Assembly (NCBI RefSeq): GCF_000384335.2
Contig: NZ_KQ031382.1
Span: 2,801,545 to 2,865,544 of the forward strand
Length of the DNA stretch: 64,000 bases
DNA from: Hyphomicrobium sp. 99
GTDB taxonomy: Bacteria > Pseudomonadota > Alphaproteobacteria > Rhizobiales > Hyphomicrobiaceae
Direction of reading: 5' to 3'
In this document: positions 58,763 to 64,000 of the stretch, piece after piece
Position numbering within the stretch: the first letter of the stretch is position 1
Layout of the letters: each line of letters starts with the position of its first letter
Notes under the pieces: model-generated
What the model was told of the DNA's origin: nothing
Database searches by the model: none
The model's input: only the letters and a program-made list of their open reading frames with translations
Made by a program: the position numbers and the translations under genes

Positions 58763-61261
58763 ATGACAACCAACCGTCTCGGGCCGCAATTGCTTGGCTT
58801 ATCGCATGAAGAGGCGGCGCACCGTCTGACGGAGTACGGGCCAAATGCATTGCCCGAAGGTGCTCGAGTGGGCCTATGGCAGCGGCTCATCCGGCAATTC
58901 AAGAGCGCCCTCATTTATATCTTGCTGTTCGCGCTTATCCTCGATCTGGCGCTATGGATGCACGAGGGAGCCAAGACAGCCCCCTACGAGGCCATCGCCA
59001 TCGCCCTTATCCTGGTTCTCAACGCGGGATTTGGCGCCTATCAGGAAGGTAAGGCCGAGGAGGCGCTGGCCCGCCTCAAAACATTGGGTATGCCATTGGT
59101 ATGGGCAATGCGTGAATGTTCTCTCGCCCAGGTTCCAATTGGCGAACTCGTTCCGGGGGATATTGTTCGCATCGAGGCCGGAGACCGGGTGCCGGCTGAC
59201 GGCCTGTTGGCTAGGGGCCATGGGGTGATGGCGGACGAGTCGATCCTGACTGGCGAATCGCTGCCCATCGATAAGGATCTCCAATGCGAACTCTTCAGCG
59301 GTACGCTCATTGTGCGGAGCCAAGGATACATGGAGATCACGCGCACCGGCCCGCAAAGCACCATGGGACGGCTTGCCACCATGCTCGGCGGAATCGAAGC
59401 CGGTGAGACGCCGCTGGAGCGGCGGCTTCGCCAGTTCGGCAATCAAGTTGCGATCGCCATCCTCGCTGTCGGCCTCGCATTGACTGTTGGCGGATTGTTG
59501 GTCGAGGGACTTGGTCACCTTGGACGTGTTGTTTTGTTCTCAGTTGCCCTGGCCGTGGCGGCGGTACCAGAGGGATTGCCGGCTGTTCTCACGCTGACGT
59601 TGGCGAAGGGAGTCGAGCGGCTTGCAAAGCGCAAAGCTATCGTCAGGCGCCTCAGCGCTGTCGAGGCGCTCGGCTCCGTCACGGTAATTGCGACTGACAA
59701 GACTGGAACACTCACCGAGAACCGCATGCATGTGCGCGCCTTAGATGCACCCGATCCCGAACGCGCCCTGCATGCCATGGTGCTTGCGAATGACGCCGAG
59801 TTGGCGACAGGAGCCGGCGATCCTCTCGAGGTCGCGTTACTCCGTTATGCAGCTAGCCATGGCACAAATCCGGCTGCGGTGGCGGATGGCAGGCCGAGAC
59901 TTTCCAGTCGGCCGTTCGACAGCGTTGCCAAGTTCATGCGCGTGACATTCAAGGAGGGTGGCGGCCTCGTCAGCTATCTTAAGGGGGCACCCGAGGTACT
60001 GATCGAGCGCAGTTCCCTGTCTGGCGCCGAGAAACAGGAGTGGGAAGCCAAGGCGCTGCAGCGGGGGAGCGAGGGCTATCGTGTGTTGGCCCTTGCGTGG
60101 CGACAGGATGAGCAAGAGGAGAATGTGACCTTCCTCGGCTTGGTGATGCTGTGGGATCCGCCGCGCCCAGAGGTTCCCGAGGCCTTGAGGCTGGCCGGCG
60201 CTGCCGGCATCCGCGTCATGATGATCACCGGGGACCATCCCGCCACTGCCAAAGCCGTCGGCGAGGCGATTGGCATCGCAACAGAGCGCGTCGTTACAGG
60301 TCGTGAGCTCGAGACACTCTCGCAACAGCAAGTGCGCGGCGTCGTTCGTAACGTCAACGTCTTCGCGCGCGTCACGCCTGAGCACAAGCTCCGACTCGTC
60401 GAGGCGCTCAAGGAGAATGGCGAGATCGTCGCCGTCACCGGGGATGGTGTCAATGATGCTCCGGCGCTGAAACGCGCTGACGTCGGTATTGCGATGGGTC
60501 TGCGCGGCAGCGACGTCACTCGCGAGGTTGCCGATGTCGTGCTGCAAGATGACAACTTCGCCACGATCGTCGCGGCCATCGAGGAAGGCCGGAGCATCTA
60601 CGAGAATATTCAGAAGTTCATTCGCTTCTTTTTCTCCACCGACTTGGCCCTCATCGTGCTCATGACGGCAGGTCTCGCAATGGCATTCCTGCTCGGCCTC
60701 AAAGATCCGGATGGCGGAACATTCCTGTTGCCACTGACGGCTGTGCAGCTGCTTTGGATCAATGTCGTAGCCGACGGACCACCAGCGCTTGCCTTGGCGT
60801 TCGATCGTAATCCCGGCGTCATGAGCAGGCAGCCCCGGCCGCCGAGCTCGAAACTTCTCGATCAAGTTTCTCGGCGATTTATTGCTATTAGCGGCACCTC
60901 AAAGGCGGCTGGGGGCATTGTGCTTTTTGGCGCCATTCCACAGCTCGGCTTCTCGCTCGATGAGGCGCGGACGGCCTTGTTCCTCTACGAGTCCGTGCTC
61001 CAGCTGGTGTTCGCTTATCCCAGCCGGCGGATCTCCTTAATCCCAATGCCCAATATCGGGCTGCATATGGCGATAGGCTTAGGTGTCGCGCTCCAAATTC
61101 TGACTGTCCTTCTTCCCCCGCTGATGACGCTGCTGGGTTTGGTTCCGATCAGTGCAGACGTTCTTGGCGCCGTCTTCGTCGCGGCTCTGTTGACATGGGC
61201 AGTCTCCGAATTTCTTGGTCATGAGGCGCCAAGGTCTCCGGATCTGCAGGGAGGAGCTTAA
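58763..61261 (+). CDS. P2-type cation-transporting ATPase (Ca2+/Mg2+-like)
   Basis: An 832-residue P-type ATPase of the calcium-pump-like P2 type. The N-terminal cation ATPase domain is '[21 protein letters not shown]', the actuator motif '[13 protein letters not shown]', the ion site in helix 4 '[19 protein letters not shown]', the phosphorylation site '[13 protein letters not shown]' and the hinge '[18 protein letters not shown]'. Helices 5-10 follow ('[20 protein letters not shown]'). The ion is not certain: calcium, magnesium or protons are possible, although 'PEGLP' favours calcium. Similar genes lie in low-oxygen islands of alphaproteobacteria together with PhaC, MFS and universal stress proteins, which fits the remnants here. 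Confidence 0.92.
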   Translation: MTTNRLGPQLLGLSHEEAAHRLTEYGPNALPEGARVGLWQRLIRQFKSALIYILLFALILDLALWMHEGAKTAPYEAIAIALILVLNAGFGAYQEGKAEEALARLKTLGMPLVWAMRECSLAQVPIGELVPGDIVRIEAGDRVPADGLLARGHGVMADESILTGESLPIDKDLQCELFSGTLIVRSQGYMEITRTGPQSTMGRLATMLGGIEAGETPLERRLRQFGNQVAIAILAVGLALTVGGLLVEGLGHLGRVVLFSVALAVAAVPEGLPAVLTLTLAKGVERLAKRKAIVRRLSAVEALGSVTVIATDKTGTLTENRMHVRALDAPDPERALHAMVLANDAELATGAGDPLEVALLRYAASHGTNPAAVADGRPRLSSRPFDSVAKFMRVTFKEGGGLVSYLKGAPEVLIERSSLSGAEKQEWEAKALQRGSEGYRVLALAWRQDEQEENVTFLGLVMLWDPPRPEVPEALRLAGAAGIRVMMITGDHPATAKAVGEAIGIATERVVTGRELETLSQQQVRGVVRNVNVFARVTPEHKLRLVEALKENGEIVAVTGDGVNDAPALKRADVGIAMGLRGSDVTREVADVVLQDDNFATIVAAIEEGRSIYENIQKFIRFFFSTDLALIVLMTAGLAMAFLLGLKDPDGGTFLLPLTAVQLLWINVVADGPPALALAFDRNPGVMSRQPRPPSSKLLDQVSRRFIAISGTSKAAGGIVLFGAIPQLGFSLDEARTALFLYESVLQLVFAYPSRRISLIPMPNIGLHMAIGLGVALQILTVLLPPLMTLLGLVPISADVLGAVFVAALLTWAVSEFLGHEAPRSPDLQGGA

Positions 61262-61620
61262 TGTCCCTTTTCAAGGGATCAACGGACATCAATTTCGGCT
61301 TTGCCCAGGTTAGCTGGTGACCCTAAGCGGAAGAAGTCGCTTCATCCGCTTATAGGAGAATTTCGGACATGGTCAGCTGACGACTGAGCTAATGGTTTCG
61401 TTATGCGGCCGATGTCCGCTTTCTCGGCAAAGCTGCCATCAGCGACTGCCGTCTTTGCCGAGATAGCGGACATCCAACGCTCGATCGCGAATACCAGTCA
61501 TGTCGGTTCGTGGCGCGTCAGCTGCTCATCGGTAAGCGGACGTTGCTGGTTTGCAGCTATGGGCCAGAAGCGGACATCCGTTCGCCCTTCGCGTGATAGA
61601 AAGGGCGTCATCTACTGCCC
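61262..61620. repeat. cluster of dispersed tgtccgctt/aagcggacat repeats
   Basis: The 660-base gap after the ATPase holds at least five copies or half-copies of a degenerate palindromic unit: gatgtccgctttctcggcaa (about 61411), agatagcggacatccaacg (61461), taagcggacgttgctgg (61532), gccagaagcggacatccg (61563), and agcggaag (61327) on the left. The pattern matches the repeats at 31276, 40075 and 44844. An open frame of 177 codons across it (61403-61936) is a by-product of the repeats. The rest of the gap to 61925 shows nothing else. Confidence 0.6.
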
Positions 61621-61925
61621 GCAGATCGCAAAGCTCGTTGGCAGACATTTTGCAGCGAACGGCGTCAACAACCTTCGGAGAACACCTGACGAAGCCTTCC
61701 CACGTTATCTGACAGGAGACGTCGCGCTCGGAGCAGTGTCACTCGGAAATACAGCACGCGCGTCCGCGACGAATACGGCGCGCAGCTTGTCCCAAAAATT
61801 TCCACCCAGCACGAACAGGCTTGCGATCATCATAAACGTGCACCAGGAATTCAATATGACGGATACTCGCTTTATCGGGCGTGTCTACGTTGCGACAGTG
61901 CGGGTTATGACGGAGGAGAATGCCC

Positions 61926-62405
61926 ATGAGCATTGATATTGCCGTCGCACGAGCCCTGCATGTGCTGGCCGTCGTCATCTGGATCGGCGGAGTGTCGATG
62001 GCGACGACGGTCATGTTACCGGCCATCCGGCGAGGCGATCTCGGCGGCGATCCGCTCCACGCGTTTGAGTTAATCGAGCGCCGCTTCGTTTGGCAGGCGC
62101 GGTTCGCCGTTCTCGTTGTCGGTCTTAGCGGCCTCTATATGATATGGCGTCTCGATCTTTGGGATCGATTTCATTCCCTCACGTTCTGGTGGATGCACGC
62201 AATGGTCTGCGTGTGGCTTCTGTTCGCTTTTTTACTGTTCGTTGCCGAGCCCTTCATTCTCCAGCGCCACTTTCGTCGATGGGCGGCGGCTCAACCGGAA
62301 GCCGCCTTAGCTTGTTTGCATCGAGTGCACGGGGTCCTACTGGTCCTCAGTGTCGCGACAATTCTGGGTTCGGTGGCAGGAAGTCATGGATGGTCGCCAT
62401 CGTAA
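61926..62405 (+). CDS. CopD-like four-helix membrane protein
   Basis: A 159-residue membrane protein with four helices. The ATG at 61926 has GGAGGAG about eight bases upstream; the ATG at 61920 is too close to that site. Conserved His in 'RALHVLAVVIWIGGVSMATT' and 'WWMHAMVCVWLLFAFL' resemble the haem- or copper-ligand positions of CopD and DUF2269-type proteins. Its role may be in copper or redox handling in the membrane; the family is broad. It is convergent with the DUF488 gene, 34 bases apart. Confidence 0.75.
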   Translation: MSIDIAVARALHVLAVVIWIGGVSMATTVMLPAIRRGDLGGDPLHAFELIERRFVWQARFAVLVVGLSGLYMIWRLDLWDRFHSLTFWWMHAMVCVWLLFAFLLFVAEPFILQRHFRRWAAAQPEAALACLHRVHGVLLVLSVATILGSVAGSHGWSPS

Positions 62406-62439
62406 CGATCATAACATGATAAGCGGATTTAACTGCTAT

Positions 62440-62988
62440 TCACGCCTCCGATCGATTCGAAGCGGGGTAGATGACCGTCCTATCGGGCTGAACGACAGCT
62501 CCCGGAGTAAGGCGAGCAGGCTCCAGGCGCCTCCGTCCCATAATGTGGAAAACGGCTTCTCCACTGGCGATAAGATAGTCGGCGACAATGCGGCGATGGC
62601 ATCGCCACCATACCGCTTCCGAACACATGATCGTGCAGCGTCGGTTGCTTCCCTCTTCGAGCAAATGCGCAAGGCCCGCATGGAACCCTGCTGAGAGCGC
62701 GTAGTCGGCGTAGTTATGAAAGCTCTCATTCGTCCAAAAACCATTGACGCTAGGGGACAAGCTTTTAGCTTTTCCGCGAAGGCCGCCGAGCGCCGTCACA
62801 TGTTCGTACGAGATGTCGAAGGCCGCCAGGGCTTCGGGTAACGTATCCTTGTTGAACTGCGGATTGGATCTCGATCTCGGAACCTTTCTGATGTCCACGA
62901 TCCGACCGACATGAGGTCCGCGCAACAGCTCAACGAAGTCCTCAAGGCTTCGGTTGGAATGGCCGATGGTGAAGAACGGAAGCTTCAT
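62440..62988 (-). CDS. DUF488 domain protein
   Basis: A 182-residue cytosolic protein of the DUF488 family: 'FFTIGHSNRSLEDFVELLRG', 'RIVDIRKVPRSRSNPQFN', and the C-terminal 'CSEAVWWRCHRRIVADYLIA' with conserved Cys and His. The function is not firmly known; nucleic-acid or nucleotide binding has been proposed for the family. The ATG at 62988 shares its A with the stop of the DUF2945 gene (TGATG); a GTG at 62991 is the alternative start. Confidence 0.88.
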   Translation of the reverse strand: MKLPFFTIGHSNRSLEDFVELLRGPHVGRIVDIRKVPRSRSNPQFNKDTLPEALAAFDISYEHVTALGGLRGKAKSLSPSVNGFWTNESFHNYADYALSAGFHAGLAHLLEEGSNRRCTIMCSEAVWWRCHRRIVADYLIASGEAVFHIMGRRRLEPARLTPGAVVQPDRTVIYPASNRSEA

Positions 62989-63197
62989 CACGCGTAGTCG
63001 AGTGCACCGCCCTTATGGGCCGCGATATGATCGGTCGTGTCGCTTTTGATCTCGTATTGGGGATCGCGTTCCGAAGCGTGATGCACATGACCTTTGTAGT
63101 CGAAGTCCGTGGTGTGAATAGCGATAATCGTCCCCGACACGCGGCCCGCCTCGGAATTCCAGCGTACATGATCGCCGATTTTGAACCTTTTAGCCAT
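62988..63197 (-). CDS. DUF2945 (Tudor-like) small protein
   Basis: A 69-residue protein with the DUF2945/HVA1 Tudor-like barrel: 'FKIGDHVRWNSEAGRVSGTI', 'THTDF'-like 'IHTTDFDYKGH', 'HHASERDPQYEIKSD' and 'AAHKGGAL'. The start at 63197 is the first Met of the conserved domain. Members are small beta-barrel proteins of unknown function in many soil bacteria, often paired with DUF488 genes as here. Confidence 0.87.
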   Translation of the reverse strand: MAKRFKIGDHVRWNSEAGRVSGTIIAIHTTDFDYKGHVHHASERDPQYEIKSDTTDHIAAHKGGALDYA

Positions 63198-63381
63198 CTC
63201 GCGGTCCCATCGTTGTGTCTCTCGTGTCTCACACAGCCTCATCTAATTCGGGCCATGGGCGGACCGCAGAGATTGCACCAGATATCGAAGTTGGCGACCG
63301 TCTAGAGACGGCGATAGAGGCAGTGGCGAGTCGCTCCGCCGGTTTTGGTTTTGACCACCAAGGACGATTTCAATTCGCAAA

Positions 63382-63732
63382 TTAGTTGCGAAAGTGCGCC
63401 GAACGTTCAACAAGATCTACCATATGGGCTGCAGCGCGCACAGTAAGCGGATGGTGTGTAAAGCCTGGGCGCGGAGAGATGAAACCCGCCATTTCGCGCG
63501 CCAGATTGAGTTGTTCGTCCGATGCTGTGGCGAGCAAAGAGATCAGTAAGTTTTCCAATGCAATGACCCGCACATGCAATGCCACCAACTCTGCATTGGT
63601 CATTTCTGGAATGGAGATCTGTTCTCCGGTAAGTATCGAAGCTTTTGGCGCAGCTCCCCCTTCGTTGTCCCACCTTGATAGAGCGCGCTGACGCTGGGTA
63701 AAGTCGTCTGGATCGGAGCTTTGGCGCGACAT
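63382..63732 (-). CDS. unrecognised 116-residue protein
   Basis: A soluble, helical, acidic protein with AAGGA six to seven bases before its ATG. The central part 'ISIPEMTNAELVALHVRVIALENLLISLLATA' looks like an amphipathic or coiled-coil helix, followed by 'SDEQLNLAREMAGFI' and a basic His-rich end. No known domain is recognised. Codon use and the ribosome-binding site support a real gene. Confidence 0.65.
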   Translation of the reverse strand: MSRQSSDPDDFTQRQRALSRWDNEGGAAPKASILTGEQISIPEMTNAELVALHVRVIALENLLISLLATASDEQLNLAREMAGFISPRPGFTHHPLTVRAAAHMVDLVERSAHFRN

Positions 63733-63852
63733 GGCTAGTCCTTTTAAAAAACACTCATGATCATTCAGACATCACAGCCAGACCCGAGAATCGACGAATT
63801 TTGGCTACAATATCGGTCTTCGTGACGATACCGGTGCCAATCAATATTTGTT

Positions 63853-64000
63853 TCATATCGGCATTCGGTAGCCATAAAATTCATGATCCTCGTTATAGCC
63901 TCCCTGGCCAGCGCCCAAGTCAGCGAAGTCGTGAACAAACTCAATCGCTGCAATCCACTTCACCATCTTGAAGCCCAATTCGTTCTCGCAACGTAACCGC
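63853..64000 (-). CDS. C-terminal end of a sulfite-oxidase-like molybdopterin oxidoreductase (partial)
   Basis: The window ends inside this gene. The last 48 codons read 'RCENELGFKMVKWIAAIEFV' and 'LGAGQGGYNEDHEFYGYRMP', then Ile and a stop at 63855-63853. This is the conserved C-terminus of bacterial molybdopterin-dependent oxidoreductases of the sulfite oxidase fold. The cofactor-binding part lies beyond position 64000. The other frames overlapping here are shadows. Confidence 0.82.
   Translation of the reverse strand, partial: RLRCENELGFKMVKWIAAIEFVHDFADLGAGQGGYNEDHEFYGYRMPI

Noticed and set aside
61403..61936. 177-codon plus frame after the P2-type ATPase
   Set aside because: It translates the dispersed repeats, giving the repetitive 'AMGQKRTSV' type text known from spurious rhizobial annotations, and runs into the next gene.
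63765..63953. 62-codon minus frame near the window end
   Set aside because: It is an alternative frame of the sulfite-oxidase-like gene end, whose C-terminus is clear in another frame.
1..64000. CRISPR arrays, rRNA genes or complete tRNA genes
   Set aside because: No regularly spaced repeats with spacers, no rRNA-like segments and no full cloverleaf were found by eye; only the tRNA-Lys 3' remnant was noted. A tRNA or CRISPR scan would be decisive.

Overview
The window looks like a chromosomal stretch of an alphaproteobacterium of the order Hyphomicrobiales (Rhizobiales), possibly Hyphomicrobium-like. The grounds are GC-rich coding sequence, a ccoNOQP-ccoGHIS cbb3 oxidase locus with an FNR/FixK-type box, an Omp25-like beta-barrel protein, a PrtD/HlyD type I exporter, DUF4142 and DUF2945 proteins, and dispersed non-coding repeats built around tgtccgctt/aagcggaca, which I recall as common in this order. 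The exact genus cannot be fixed from the sequence. Much of the window is accessory DNA: broken genes, integrase fragments, an IS remnant and a tRNA 3' fragment separate blocks of working genes.

Layout. 1-2.6 kb: a GT39-type membrane glycosyltransferase, then remnants of an FAD-disulfide oxidoreductase and an alpha/beta hydrolase. 2.7-6.8 kb: LysR regulator followed by a three-gene unit (unrecognised protein, orphan ABC substrate-binding protein, 2-oxoglutarate/Fe(II) oxygenase). 6.9-9.3 kb: CYTH triphosphatase and a truncated GH18/GT2-type gene colliding with a small exported protein. 9.6-14.2 kb: HlyD adaptor, PrtD-like exporter, an unannotated 53-residue Cys/Pro/Lys-rich peptide gene with its own terminator, and an Omp25-like protein. 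14.4-18.2 kb: cupredoxin, DUF4142 protein, ECF sigma factor, group III truncated haemoglobin, and a divergent NsrR-like regulator with nitronate monooxygenase. 18.37 kb: decayed 3' part of a tRNA-Lys(CUU) gene, probably an island border. 18.6-25.8 kb: nitrilase-superfamily hydrolase, SsuE-like flavin reductase, NtaA/DszA-type monooxygenase, a complete ABC importer whose binding protein is a paralogue of the orphan at 4.6 kb, and an AraC regulator. 26-31 kb: HI0933-type flavoprotein, IS fragment, phosphoethanolamine-transferase-like enzyme, integrases. 31-40 kb: cbb3 oxidase operon. 40-44 kb: methyltransferase, TonB, DCC/lipase-maturation fusion. 44.2-47.7 kb: FadL-like porin and a YeeE/YedE pair bracketed by two halves of an integrase in reversed order. 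47.8-55.7 kb: two-component system, HME-type RND efflux system and small unknown genes. 56-64 kb: MFS transporter abutting a dead metal P-type ATPase, cytochrome b561-like/PepSY pair, phaC remnant, Ca2+-type P-ATPase, CopD-like membrane protein, DUF488/DUF2945 pair, and the end of a sulfite-oxidase-like molybdoenzyme.

How the parts work together. The 18.6-25.8 kb block reads as an import-and-oxidise module: AraC control, ABC uptake, FMNH2 supplied by the SsuE-like reductase to the flavin monooxygenase, and a C-N hydrolase for an amide or nitrile product. The 2.7-6.8 kb unit may feed or share this transporter. The NsrR-like/haemoglobin/nitronate monooxygenase group points to nitric oxide and nitro-compound defence. 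The cbb3 operon carries everything for low-oxygen respiration, including copper delivery and assembly. The 49-55 kb block is a self-regulated metal efflux operon with a four-iteron operator. All functions are inferred from recognised motifs and context; no database search was run.
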